Positions 20,169 to 28,699 of a DNA stretch of 44,389 bases are shown piece by piece (within the stretch, counting starts at the first letter, position 1; each line of letters opens with the position of its first letter). The DNA lies in assembly GCA_028687645.1 (NCBI GenBank), contig JAQTZQ010000013.1:1-44389 (forward strand). Reading direction: 5' to 3'. Below the pieces are notes generated by a model. That model did no database searches and was not told the DNA's origin. It saw only the letters and a list, made by a program, of their open reading frames with translations. Position numbers and translations under genes: made by a program. Source of the DNA: Rhodocyclaceae bacterium. Its GTDB lineage: Bacteria > Pseudomonadota > Gammaproteobacteria > Burkholderiales > Rhodocyclaceae.

Positions 20169-20828
20169 ATGAACGCTCTCATTCCCCAACTGATCAATCT
20201 GTTCGCCGCCGTGATCCTTATTCTGGCCTTCGCGATGCTCTCCCAGCGCCGGATTCTGAATTTGATCCACCTCTACACCTGGCAAGGCCTGGCGGTCGTC
20301 GGATCAACAACGGTGGTGGCCTATGTGACAGATCAGCACCATCTTTATTATTCGGCAGCGCTGACCATGGCGCTCAAGGTTATTTTGATTCCCTGGATGC
20401 TGCATCGCCTGATCAACCGCCTGAACGTGCGTTGGGATATCGAGACCCTGGTCAATATTCCGACCTTGATGATCGTCGGTATTGCCCTGGTGGTTTTTGC
20501 CTTTAACGTGGCGCTGCCAATCTCACGTTTTTCAGAAACGGTTGCCCATGGCACCCTCGGCATTGCGCTGGCCTGCGTACTGCTCTCATTTTTGATGATG
20601 ATTACCCGCGCCAAGGCGGTACCGCAGGTGATAGGTTTTCTGGCGATGGAAAATGCCTTGTTTCTGGCGGCGACATCGGCCACCTACGGCATGCCGATGG
20701 TCGTTGAACTGGGTATTGCACTCGATGTGCTGGTCGGCATTCTGATCATGGGGGTGTTCATGTTCCAGATTCGCGAGCAGTTCGACAGCCTGGACATCAG
20801 CCACCTTGAGAAACTGAAGGAAGACTGA
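20169..20828 (+). CDS. hyfE: HyfE-like membrane subunit
   Basis: The 219-residue protein has about seven membrane helices and belongs to the HyfE family, whose C-terminal part resembles the small antiporter-associated subunit NuoK/MrpC. In MENALFLAATSATYGMPMVVELGIALDVLVGILIMG the buried glutamates typical of NuoK are visible. It starts directly after the hyfC stop and ends six bases before hyfF. HyfE occurs in hydrogenase-4 and its relatives but not in formate hydrogenlyase-1 (Hyc). Confidence 0.88.
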   Translation: MNALIPQLINLFAAVILILAFAMLSQRRILNLIHLYTWQGLAVVGSTTVVAYVTDQHHLYYSAALTMALKVILIPWMLHRLINRLNVRWDIETLVNIPTLMIVGIALVVFAFNVALPISRFSETVAHGTLGIALACVLLSFLMMITRAKAVPQVIGFLAMENALFLAATSATYGMPMVVELGIALDVLVGILIMGVFMFQIREQFDSLDISHLEKLKED

Positions 20829-20833
20829 ACCGC

Positions 20834-22291
20834 ATGAATGCGCTCTACTTTGTTTTTGGGATTCCGCTGCTCGGTGGCTTGGTGCTGGCGCTGGTCGGGC
20901 ACCGCAGTTATGCCCGGGATCTCAACGTCGCCTTCAGTACTGGTAGTTTTATCGCGGCCTGTTTTTTGTCCGTTCAGGTGATTGATCATGGCCCCATGTT
21001 TGCCATGGACAAGCAGTTTTTGATTGATCCACTCAATGTGTTTTTAGTTTCGCTGACCGCTTTTGTCGGCATGACGACGGCCATTTTTTCGCGACCCTAT
21101 ATGCGAGTCGAAGAGGATCACGGAAAAATGACACCGAGCCGCATGCGCCTCTATCACAGCATGTATCAGTTTTTTGCCGTGACCATGCTGGTGGCTTTGA
21201 CGACCAATAATTTGGGCACGCTCTGGGTGACGATGGAGGCCGCCACGCTGACCACGGTTTTACTGGTTTCCGTTTACCGCACACCGGCCAGTCTTGAGGC
21301 GGCATGGAAATATTTCATTCTGTGCGGTGTCGGCCTTGCCCAGGCACTTTTTGGCACCATCCTGCTTTACATGGCAGCGGACAGGGTGATACCGGAGGGT
21401 GTCGATGCGCTATTGTGGAGCAATCTCAATGTGGTCAAGGGGCAGTTGAATCCGACCATCATGTCTGTGGCTTTTGTTTTTTTGCTGTTGGGTTATGGTA
21501 CCAAGGTCGGCCTGGTGCCGGTTCATAACTGGTTGCCGGATGCGCATGCCGAAGGCCCGACGCCGATTTCCGCCGTGCTCTCCGGCTTGTTGTTGAACGT
21601 CGCGCTGTATGCCGTTTTGCGCTTCAAAGTACTAACCGACGGTGCCTTGCAGAGCAATTTCGCCGGCAACTTACTGATCGGCTTTGGCTTGCTCTCGGTC
21701 GTCGCTGCTGCCTTTTTCCTGTCGCGACAAAAAGACGTCAAGCGCATGTTTGCCTATTCGTCGATTGAGCATATGGGGCTGATGACCTTTGCCTTTGGCT
21801 TGGGTGGCCCGGTCGCCAATTTTGCCGGTTTGCTGCACATGACGTTGCATTCGCTGATCAAGTCGGCGATCTTCTTTTCGGTCGGCCATGCAACGCAAAA
21901 GGCCGGTTCACAGATCATGGACGATATTCGCGGCCTGATGAAAGTCAGCCCGACCGTGGGTTGGGGTTTGATGCTGGGTACGCTGGCCATTCTCGGCATG
22001 CCGCCGTTTGGTGTTTTTGCCAGTGAATTTCTGATTTTGACCACCGCCATGCGAGATCTGCCATGGGCCACACCGTTTTTGTTACTGGCGCTGGGGGTGG
22101 CATTTGCCTCAATTTTCAGCCGCGTGCAGCCGATGGTGTTTGGTGACACGGTACTGAAACCTCTGGAGCATCCACCCGCCTTGTTGCCGGTCTTTGTCCA
22201 CCTGGCATTAGGCCTGATGCTGGGTTTATACATTCCCCCTTATCTGAACGCCTGGTACTTACAAGCGGCTCTGTTGATTGGCGGCCAATGA
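20834..22291 (+). CDS. hyfF: HyfF-like antiporter subunit (NuoN/MrpD family)
   Basis: Second antiporter-like membrane subunit, 485 residues and about 14 helices. The signature regions are WVTMEAATLTTVLLVSVYR, GYGTKVGLVPVHNWLPDAHAEGPTPISAVLSG and VKRMFAYSSIEHMGLM, with the conserved Glu and Lys residues of the proton channel. With HyfB it gives two antiporter modules; the third (HyfD) of E. coli hydrogenase-4 has no counterpart here. Its stop overlaps the hyfG start. Confidence 0.9.
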   Translation: MNALYFVFGIPLLGGLVLALVGHRSYARDLNVAFSTGSFIAACFLSVQVIDHGPMFAMDKQFLIDPLNVFLVSLTAFVGMTTAIFSRPYMRVEEDHGKMTPSRMRLYHSMYQFFAVTMLVALTTNNLGTLWVTMEAATLTTVLLVSVYRTPASLEAAWKYFILCGVGLAQALFGTILLYMAADRVIPEGVDALLWSNLNVVKGQLNPTIMSVAFVFLLLGYGTKVGLVPVHNWLPDAHAEGPTPISAVLSGLLLNVALYAVLRFKVLTDGALQSNFAGNLLIGFGLLSVVAAAFFLSRQKDVKRMFAYSSIEHMGLMTFAFGLGGPVANFAGLLHMTLHSLIKSAIFFSVGHATQKAGSQIMDDIRGLMKVSPTVGWGLMLGTLAILGMPPFGVFASEFLILTTAMRDLPWATPFLLLALGVAFASIFSRVQPMVFGDTVLKPLEHPPALLPVFVHLALGLMLGLYIPPYLNAWYLQAALLIGGQ

Positions 22292-23841
22292 TGCAGATCG
22301 GAGATTTTTCGTTCAAGCTTGAGGCCATGGCAGCGCCTTTGCCCATCTGGCGTGCAACTTGCTCTGCGGCTGACTGGTCCGCTGTGGCTCAATCCGTTGC
22401 CATCAATGGTGGACGTCTGCTCAGTCTATGGGGCAGCGACCGGCGTGATGGTGAGGCCGGAGGCTTCGTCATTTCAGTCGCTTACGCCAATACCGAAGGC
22501 TTACTTTGGCTGGATTTGTTGCTGGATAAGGATGTTACGGTCTACCCCGATATCTCGGGTATTTTTCCTTGCGCCAATCGCATGCAGCGAACAATAGGCG
22601 ATCTGCTCGGCGTCTTTGCCGAGTCGGCGGAGGATAAGCGTCCGTGGCTGAATCACGGCACTTGGCCGGCGACTTATTTTCCGCTGCGGCAAGAGGCGAC
22701 GGGGTTGGAGCAGTTTTCCGACTGCGCCGCTGAGGATTATCCTTTTGTACGGGTTGAGGGCGATGGTGTCCATGAAATCGCGGTGGGGCCGGTGCATGCC
22801 GGCATTATCGAGCCGGGGCATTTCCGGTTTTCAGTCGTTGGTGAGCGCGTTCTGCGCCTTGAAGAGCGCTTGGGTTACAAACACAAAGGCATCGACAAAC
22901 TGTTCGAGCGGACCAACGCGCTGGATGGTGCACGCTTGGCCGGGCGGGTTTCTGGTGATTCAACGGTGGCCTTCTCCTGGGCTTACTGCATGGCGCTGGA
23001 AAGTATTGGCAATACGCAACTGCCCCCTCGTGCTGCAGCGTTTAGAGCCTTGCTACTGGAGCGTGAACGCGTAGCCAATCATCTTGGCGATCTTGGCGCG
23101 CTGGCCAATGACGTGGCCTTTGCCTTTGGTCTGACGCATTTCATGCGCCTCAAGGAAGACTGCCTGCGCCTCAATCAGCGGCTTTTCGGCCACCGCTTGC
23201 TGATGGATTGCATCATTCCCGGCGGTGTTACGGTCAACCTCGAAAATGAGGGTGTTTTTGATTTAATGACTCAGTGCAAAGAAATCTCCGGGGAGGTCAA
23301 AAAGTTGCGTGCGGTTTATGAGGATCACTCCGGATTGCAGGATCGTTTCATTTCTACCGGGCGGGTTAGTCACGAACTGGCTGTCACCTTGGGTTTGAAT
23401 GGATTTTCCGGGCGGGCGAGTGGCGTTACCAGTGATTTGCGTGCGGATTTTGCCATGGCGCCCTACGCTGATTTGGGGGTCAGGAGGGCTGTGCATTGCA
23501 ATGGCGATGTAGCGGCACGCGCTACAGTGCGCTTTGATGAACTACTCGAATCCTTGCGCTTGATTCCCAAGATCGTCAGTGAATTACCGGGTGGCGATAT
23601 TTTTGTGCAGCCCGTATTCGATGGCGCCAGAAAGCAGGGGGCCGGCTGGATCGAGGGCTGGCGCGGCGAGGTGTTTGTGGCACTGGATTCCGATGGTGAG
23701 AAAATCCACCGTTGCCATTGTCACGATCCTTCGTGGCAAAACTGGCCGGTGCTCGAACATGCGGTGATCGGCAATATTGTTCCCGATTTTCCGTTGATCA
23801 ATAAGTCCTTCAATCTCAGTTACGCGGGGCCGGATCGCTGA
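22288..23841 (+). CDS. HyfG-like large subunit without nickel-ligand cysteines (Ehr-type)
   Basis: Fusion of a NuoC-like domain (about residues 25-150) and a NuoD/hydrogenase large-subunit domain (about 165-517), as in HycE/HyfG. In true group 4 [NiFe] hydrogenases two CxxC motifs hold the nickel-iron site. Here the N-terminal motif reads S222-G-D-S225 (in AGRVSGDSTVAFS) and the C-terminal DPCxxC reads D480-P-S482-W-Q-N485. All four ligands are therefore lost, while the flanking residues remain conserved. No C-terminal maturation extension is evident. It fits the large subunit of energy-converting-hydrogenase-related (Ehr) complexes. The real substrate is unknown. Annotation as an active hydrogenase or formate hydrogenlyase would be wrong. 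Confidence 0.88.
   Translation: MMQIGDFSFKLEAMAAPLPIWRATCSAADWSAVAQSVAINGGRLLSLWGSDRRDGEAGGFVISVAYANTEGLLWLDLLLDKDVTVYPDISGIFPCANRMQRTIGDLLGVFAESAEDKRPWLNHGTWPATYFPLRQEATGLEQFSDCAAEDYPFVRVEGDGVHEIAVGPVHAGIIEPGHFRFSVVGERVLRLEERLGYKHKGIDKLFERTNALDGARLAGRVSGDSTVAFSWAYCMALESIGNTQLPPRAAAFRALLLERERVANHLGDLGALANDVAFAFGLTHFMRLKEDCLRLNQRLFGHRLLMDCIIPGGVTVNLENEGVFDLMTQCKEISGEVKKLRAVYEDHSGLQDRFISTGRVSHELAVTLGLNGFSGRASGVTSDLRADFAMAPYADLGVRRAVHCNGDVAARATVRFDELLESLRLIPKIVSELPGGDIFVQPVFDGARKQGAGWIEGWRGEVFVALDSDGEKIHRCHCHDPSWQNWPVLEHAVIGNIVPDFPLINKSFNLSYAGPDR
23227..23238 (+). repeat. copy 3 of the 12-mer GTTACGGTCAAC
   Basis: Exact copy inside the hyfG-like gene, read as Val-Thr-Val-Asn in GGVTVNLEN. Confidence 0.6.
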
Positions 23842-24401
23842 TGTTGAAAATGCTCATACAAATGGCCAGACAAGGGATAGGGACCGAGCCTAAGCCGGAG
23901 ATCGATGCCGATTCCTTCCCGGCGGAACATCGTCTGCATCAAGAAATTCTCAACGTACTGGGGCGTGCGCTGACCATCCGGGAAGTTGATGCCGGCTCGT
24001 GTAACGGCTGTGAACTTGAGATCCACGCCACCAACAACCTGTATTACAACCTGGAAGGGCTGGGCATCAAGTTTGTCGCCAGCCCGCGTCACGCTGATAT
24101 GTTGCTCGTCACCGGGCCGGTTTCGCGCAATATGGCGATGGCCTTGCAGCGCACCTACGAAGCCACGCCCGATCCCAAACTGGTCGTGGCGGTGGGTGAT
24201 TGCACGATCAATGGCGGTATTTTTGGTGAAAGCTACGCCTCCTGTGGTGGCGTTGACAAAGTTATCCCGGTCGATCATTTCATTCCAGGTTGCCCACCGC
24301 CACCGATTGAAATACTTAAAGGTATTCTGACGGCAGTGCGCCAGGTCAGTGGCAAGAAAAAGGATGCGTCAGGACAAAAGCAGGAAGGCTTCTCTGGCTG
24401 A
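23841..24401 (+). CDS. hyfI: HyfI-like small subunit (NuoB family, one 4Fe-4S cluster)
   Basis: Electron-transfer subunit that holds the N2-type cluster next to the large subunit. The 186 residues keep all four ligands: C54 and C57 (SCNGCELEI), C121 (GDCTINGG) and C151 (PGCPPPP). The iron-sulfur route to the former active site is therefore intact even though the nickel site of the large subunit is gone. ATG overlaps the previous stop by one base. It is the last gene of the operon; the short C-terminal tail is Lys/Gln-rich. No HyfA or HyfH ferredoxin gene follows. Confidence 0.92.
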   Translation: MLKMLIQMARQGIGTEPKPEIDADSFPAEHRLHQEILNVLGRALTIREVDAGSCNGCELEIHATNNLYYNLEGLGIKFVASPRHADMLLVTGPVSRNMAMALQRTYEATPDPKLVVAVGDCTINGGIFGESYASCGGVDKVIPVDHFIPGCPPPPIEILKGILTAVRQVSGKKKDASGQKQEGFSG

Positions 24402-24475
24402 ATCATGCTCAAAAGCCCTACAATCCGGCCTTATGATGCAGTTCGCAACCAGTCTGAAAAAACCAGCCGTAGAAA

Positions 24476-24504
24476 TGAAAAAAGGCCTTGATTAACAAGG
24501 CCTT
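24476..24504 (-). terminator. intrinsic terminator of tRNA-Leu (possibly bidirectional)
   Basis: Perfect 9-bp stem AAGGCCTTG (24482-24490) and CAAGGCCTT (24496-24504) with a 5-base loop. On the minus strand it is followed by TTTTTT (complement of 24478-24483), 15 bases beyond the CCA end of the tRNA. It also lies downstream of hyfI on the plus strand, but there no T run follows. Confidence 0.85.
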
Positions 24505-24518
24505 AGATCAAAATTGCT

Positions 24519-24603
<85 letters not shown>

Positions 24604-24623
24604 ACATCTGCAAAGAGCGGCGA

Positions 24624-24651
24624 ATTATAAAGAAAGAACAAAACATGTCAA
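24624..24651 (-). promoter_or_regulatory. consensus sigma70 promoter of tRNA-Leu, overlapping the rnr start codon
   Basis: On the minus strand, TTGACA (24651-24646) is separated by 16 bases from TATAAT (24629-24624), matching the consensus at all 12 positions. The expected start is near 24617, about 14 bases before the mature 5' end, preceded by a GC-rich discriminator (TCGCCGC) as in stringently controlled stable-RNA promoters. The -35 box lies within codons 1-3 of rnr on the other strand. Confidence 0.85.
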
Positions 24652-27041
24652 GAAAAAAACTATCTAAAACCCGTCGGGCTGATCCGTTTTTTGAGCGCGA
24701 GTCGGCGCGCTATGAATTCCCCCTGCCTTCGCGTGAGTATATTTCGCAGGCGTTGACCGACGAAGGGCGGCCTTTAAGCTTTATCGGCCTGACTGAATTG
24801 CTCGATATTGCCGGCAGCGAACGCGAGATGTTCCAGCGTCGTCTGGGGGCGATGGAGCGTGAAGGGCAACTGATGCGCAATCGCAAGGGCGATTACATTC
24901 TGCCGGAACGCGCCAGTCTGACCTTGGGCAAGATACAGGGCCACCCTGATGGTTATGGTTTCCTGATTCCCGATGACGGCAGTGCCGATATCTTTCTCGA
25001 TCAGCACCAGATGGGCAAGGCGCTGCATGGCGACCGGGCGCTGGTGCGGGTGACCGGCATTGATCGCAAGGGTCGGCCGGAGGGCGGAATTGTCGAGGTT
25101 ACTGAACGTGCCAATACACGGGTCATCGGTCGGGTGCTGGTTGAGCACGGGATTGTGTTTGTGGTGCCTGAAAACAAGCGGATTGCCCAGGATATTCTGG
25201 TACCGGTGGATAAAAAGGCGAAGATTCAGCCGGTGGCAGGGCAGGTGGTGATGGTTGATATCATCGAACAGCCGAGCAAGTTTTCGAAGCCGATTGGGCA
25301 GATTACCGAGGTTCTTGGTAATTACGCTGATCCGGGTATGGAAATCGAGATTGCCCTGCGCAAGCACGACTTGCCTTTCGAGTTTTCCCGGGATGCTTTG
25401 GAAGAGAACAAGGCGCTGCCGGACAAGGTTAAAAAGTCCGATTTGAAGGGCCGCGAGGATTTGCGCGAGTTGCCGCTGGTGACCATCGATGGTGAAACGG
25501 CGCGTGACTTTGATGATGCTGTCTATTGCGAAAAGCAGGGCCGTGGCTGGCGGCTGGTGGTGGCAATCGCTGACGTGTCGCATTATGTCAAACCCGGCAT
25601 GGCGCTTGATCAGGAGGCGATGGATCGTGGTAATTCGGTGTATTTCCCACGGCGGGTAATTCCAATGTTGCCGGAGAAACTGTCGAACGGCATCTGTTCG
25701 CTGAACCCGGATGTCGAGCGGATGGCGATGGTTTGCGATATGGAGATCAGCGCTGCCGGCAAAATTGGCGAATACAAGTTTTACCCGGCGGTGTTCCGCT
25801 CCAAGGCGCGGCTGACTTACAACCAGGTTTGGTCATGGTTGTCGGGCGAGGCGAAGCCGGAAAGTGATATTCACATCGCCTTGCAGCCGCAGTTGAAGAA
25901 TCTCTACAAGTTGTTTGCTGCGCTGCATAAGGCGCGTGGCCAGCGTGGAGCGATTGATTTCGAGACGACCGAAACGCAGATGTTGTTCAACGCGCAGGGC
26001 AAAATTGAGAACATCGTGCCGGTAATGCGCAATGATGCACACCGGATTATTGAGGAGTGCATGTTGGCGGCTAACGTTTGCGCTTCGGATTTCCTTGCCG
26101 AGCACAAGCAAGTTTGCCTCTACCGCGTGCATGCCGCGCCTTCTGAGGAGAAACTGAAAAATCTGCGCACCTTCCTCGGCGAATTCGGGATGGCCTTGAG
26201 CGGTGGCGATGATCCGCAGGCCAAGGATTACGCTTTGTTGTTAGAGAAGGTCAAGCTGCGCCCTGACTTTCAGCTATTGCAGACGGTGATGCTGCGTTCG
26301 CTGAAGCAGGCGATGTACAGCCCGGATAACGTCGGGCACTTTGGTTTGGCCTACGAGCATTACACGCATTTCACCTCGCCAATCCGGCGTTACCCGGACT
26401 TGCTGGTGCATCGTGCCATCAAGGCGGTGCTGGCCAAGGAAACATACACGCCGACCATGAGTTGGGACGATATTGGTCTGCATTGCTCGGCCACCGAGCG
26501 GCGTGCCGATGAGGCGACGCGCGATGTCGAGAACTGGCTCAAGACTTTCTTTATGAAAGAGCGTATCGGCGAGGAGTTCGACGGCACCATCTCGGCGGTG
26601 ACCGCGTTTGGTATTTTTGTCGCGCTCGATACGGTTTATGTCGAGGGGCTGGTTCATGTGTCTGAACTGGGGCAGGATTATTTCCAGTTCGACAATATCA
26701 AGCATCAGATGCTGGGTGAACGGACAGGGCAGCGTTTCCGTCTCGGGGATCGCGTTCACGTCCGGTTGGTGCGGGCCAATCTGGAGAGCAACAAGATTGA
26801 CTTTATTCTGGTGCCTGATGAAATCAAAGGGCTGGGCACGGGTAAGCCAGGGCGGGTGAGCAAGACTGTCGCAAGGGTTCCGGTCAAGGTGGCGGCAAAA
26901 GCGCCGAGAAAGGCTCCGGCCAAAGCGCTACCAAAGCCCAAAGCAGCGGCCAAGCCAAAATCGGTGGTCAAGCCAAGATCAGCGAAGGCAGCAAAGCCGG
27001 CCCATAAAGCATCAGAAAAAAAGCCGCAAAAACGCCGTTGA
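24645..27041 (+). CDS. rnr: ribonuclease R
   Basis: Processive 3'-5' exoribonuclease of the RNB family, able to degrade structured RNA and important in quality control and cold response. The start is MSRKKLSKTRR at 24645; upstream in-frame codons run into the tRNA. The 798 residues contain an N-terminal HTH-like region, cold-shock OB folds (about 85-240), the RNB catalytic domain with ETARDFDDAVYCEK (clustered metal-binding Asp, about residue 290) and the RRYPDLLVHR motif, an S1 domain (about 640-725) and a long Lys/Ala/Pro tail. The ribosome site is weak (AAAGAA). rlmB lies downstream, as in many proteobacteria, but here an HDOD gene and a hemerythrin gene are in between. Confidence 0.96.
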   Translation: MSRKKLSKTRRADPFFERESARYEFPLPSREYISQALTDEGRPLSFIGLTELLDIAGSEREMFQRRLGAMEREGQLMRNRKGDYILPERASLTLGKIQGHPDGYGFLIPDDGSADIFLDQHQMGKALHGDRALVRVTGIDRKGRPEGGIVEVTERANTRVIGRVLVEHGIVFVVPENKRIAQDILVPVDKKAKIQPVAGQVVMVDIIEQPSKFSKPIGQITEVLGNYADPGMEIEIALRKHDLPFEFSRDALEENKALPDKVKKSDLKGREDLRELPLVTIDGETARDFDDAVYCEKQGRGWRLVVAIADVSHYVKPGMALDQEAMDRGNSVYFPRRVIPMLPEKLSNGICSLNPDVERMAMVCDMEISAAGKIGEYKFYPAVFRSKARLTYNQVWSWLSGEAKPESDIHIALQPQLKNLYKLFAALHKARGQRGAIDFETTETQMLFNAQGKIENIVPVMRNDAHRIIEECMLAANVCASDFLAEHKQVCLYRVHAAPSEEKLKNLRTFLGEFGMALSGGDDPQAKDYALLLEKVKLRPDFQLLQTVMLRSLKQAMYSPDNVGHFGLAYEHYTHFTSPIRRYPDLLVHRAIKAVLAKETYTPTMSWDDIGLHCSATERRADEATRDVENWLKTFFMKERIGEEFDGTISAVTAFGIFVALDTVYVEGLVHVSELGQDYFQFDNIKHQMLGERTGQRFRLGDRVHVRLVRANLESNKIDFILVPDEIKGLGTGKPGRVSKTVARVPVKVAAKAPRKAPAKALPKPKAAAKPKSVVKPRSAKAAKPAHKASEKKPQKRR

Positions 27042-27051
27042 CCGTAGCGAT

Positions 27052-27918
27052 TTAGTGCTGCTCGCGTGCGGCGAGCAGTTCGTTGGCCTTGGTGACTATA
27101 GTGGCGACCTGTTCTTCGTTCAGGCCAGGTAGCTGCTCGGCGAGCCATTCCAGCGATGATCCGTGGATGATCTGCTTGGCGTCGACAATATCCGAAGGTA
27201 GCGCAGGGTCATCGGGGCCGCCGGTTGACAGGTGACGGGCGGTGTCGATGCACAGCCGCGAGAGATTGGAACGAGTGTTGTCGATGCCACGGATCAATTG
27301 CGTCAGCAGCGGCGGCAGGTGCCAGGTGGTGGCGCATTTCAGGGTCAAATCCTTGAAGCGGAAGCCGCAGGCATCCACTTGCGCTTGTACTGAACGCGGC
27401 GAGCGCCCCGAATGCAGGGCTTCGAGCGCCGCCAAGGGTAGCTCGGGTGCCACTGACCACAGCAACAACTCCCCCATTTCAGCCAGCAGACTGGCCATCG
27501 CAACTTCGTCCGGCGAAACGTCGGCACGGGCCGAGCCCCATTTCATCGCCAGACTACTGGCCAGATTCGAACGTGCTTCGCATTCGGCCAGGCCGGGATT
27601 GCTCTCATCGGTTTCCGGACAGGCGGCCAGGAGTTTGTGAAAATTATCAGTACCTAGTTGCATGACGGCAGCCAGGGGGGTGGTGGTGTCGTGGCCGAGC
27701 CGTTGGCTACGATGAGATTCAGCCTCGCGCAGCAAGCGCAAGCAGAGAAAGGGATCAGCGGCAGCAATGGATGCCAGGTCGTGAGCCGAAAGCTGTTCCC
27801 CCAGCGTATCTTCGAGCTCAAGCAGGCGCAGCTTTGAGCGTGGCATGCAGGGTAGTTCTTGGGCGCTAAGGAATGCCGCCCATTGATCCACGCCCCATAG
27901 TTTTTGATGTTCTTTCAT
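27052..27918 (-). CDS. HDOD-domain protein
   Basis: The 288-residue protein matches the HDOD family (HD-related output domain), found in bacterial signalling and lacking the metal-binding HD pair of phosphodiesterases. Family features are an N-terminal helix block with LPCMPRSKLRLLELEDTLGEQLSAHDLASIAAADPFLCLRLLREAES, a central helical core with LLAEMGELLLW, and CGFRFKDLTLKCATTWHLPPLL. The start is ATG 27918 with AAGG six bases upstream; a TTG two codons earlier is less likely. It is convergent with rnr, with a 10-base gap and no terminator seen, and divergent from the hemerythrin gene. The role is unknown; HDOD proteins often act in two-component or motility control. Confidence 0.85.
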   Translation of the reverse strand: MKEHQKLWGVDQWAAFLSAQELPCMPRSKLRLLELEDTLGEQLSAHDLASIAAADPFLCLRLLREAESHRSQRLGHDTTTPLAAVMQLGTDNFHKLLAACPETDESNPGLAECEARSNLASSLAMKWGSARADVSPDEVAMASLLAEMGELLLWSVAPELPLAALEALHSGRSPRSVQAQVDACGFRFKDLTLKCATTWHLPPLLTQLIRGIDNTRSNLSRLCIDTARHLSTGGPDDPALPSDIVDAKQIIHGSSLEWLAEQLPGLNEEQVATIVTKANELLAAREQH

Positions 27919-28056
27919 GACCAACCTTGCCTTTTTGGATAACTGAGAGATCCTCGTTCAATTAACGGCCAAAACATGCGATAACTGAAATTTTGACAAT
28001 TGTTCACGGTTTCCATTTTGGTGCAAAGCCTATAATGGTGGTCTCTTGGACGTATT

Positions 28057-28638
28057 TTGGGTGCGATTGACGTGAAATTTGAACGAACCGTCAAGCTGGA
28101 CAATATTGACCCGGATTCATCTGCTATAGAAGCCGAAGCAGTCAATCAAATGCTGGGTAAATCTCTTCCGCCAGCGCTGGATACGGGGATTGGTGCCGTT
28201 GATTTCGAACATGGGCAGTTGTTGTCCTGCATGGCAAGCTTGCGCCAATTGTGTGTCGATCCGACCCGTGACACCTGTTTGCCTTGTTCCGGTGAGCAAC
28301 GGGCGCATTGTGAATCATCGTTAATCGGTATTCTGGGTGATTTGCTGGCATTTATTCTCGATCACTTCCATACCGAAGAAAAGGCGATGCGTGATTCCTT
28401 GCTTTACATGCTTGATCGCGAGGTTTGCGAAGCGCACATGGAAGATCACGCACGTATTTCAGAAAAAATACAGCAGATCGTTGCCGCTATCGAGCCCGAT
28501 AAAACCGTACTTCAGGTACGTGAACTGAGTGCTTTGCTTGAGCGCTGGATGACCCATCATGTTGACTTGCACGACAAGGCGCTAGCCCGTTGGATCGCGC
28601 GCCAAGAGTCCTTCACCGATTTGTTCAAGAAAACCTGA
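28057..28638 (+). CDS. hemerythrin-like protein with a cysteine-rich insertion
   Basis: Di-iron oxygen-binding four-helix protein. All expected ligands are visible: H52, H103 with E107 (HxxxE), H127 and H131 (HxxxH), H168 and D173. Between helices A and B is an insertion with C58, C66, C74, C77 and C85, including a CxxC and the RAHC motif, which could bind a metal or act as a thiol sensor. I do not see such cysteines in classical hemerythrins. The start is uncertain: TTG at 28057 gives 193 residues and GTG at 28072 would remove five. TATAAT at 28031-28036 is a likely -10 box, with no good -35. It is divergent from the HDOD gene. Confidence 0.85.
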   Translation: MGAIDVKFERTVKLDNIDPDSSAIEAEAVNQMLGKSLPPALDTGIGAVDFEHGQLLSCMASLRQLCVDPTRDTCLPCSGEQRAHCESSLIGILGDLLAFILDHFHTEEKAMRDSLLYMLDREVCEAHMEDHARISEKIQQIVAAIEPDKTVLQVRELSALLERWMTHHVDLHDKALARWIARQESFTDLFKKT

Positions 28639-28699
28639 TGAGTTCGTCTTGAAGCGCTTGGGGCGATAAAATCCGGGCTCCGATTTTCTGAAAGCAGCC

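Noticed and set aside
17215-24401. Active hydrogenase-4 / formate hydrogenlyase
   Set aside because: All four nickel-ligand cysteines are missing from the large subunit, and no formate dehydrogenase, HyfH or maturation genes are present.
27993-28036. TTGACA and TATAAT as one promoter before the hemerythrin gene
   Set aside because: They are 32 bases apart, far outside the usable spacing; only the TATAAT at 28031 is kept as a possible -10.
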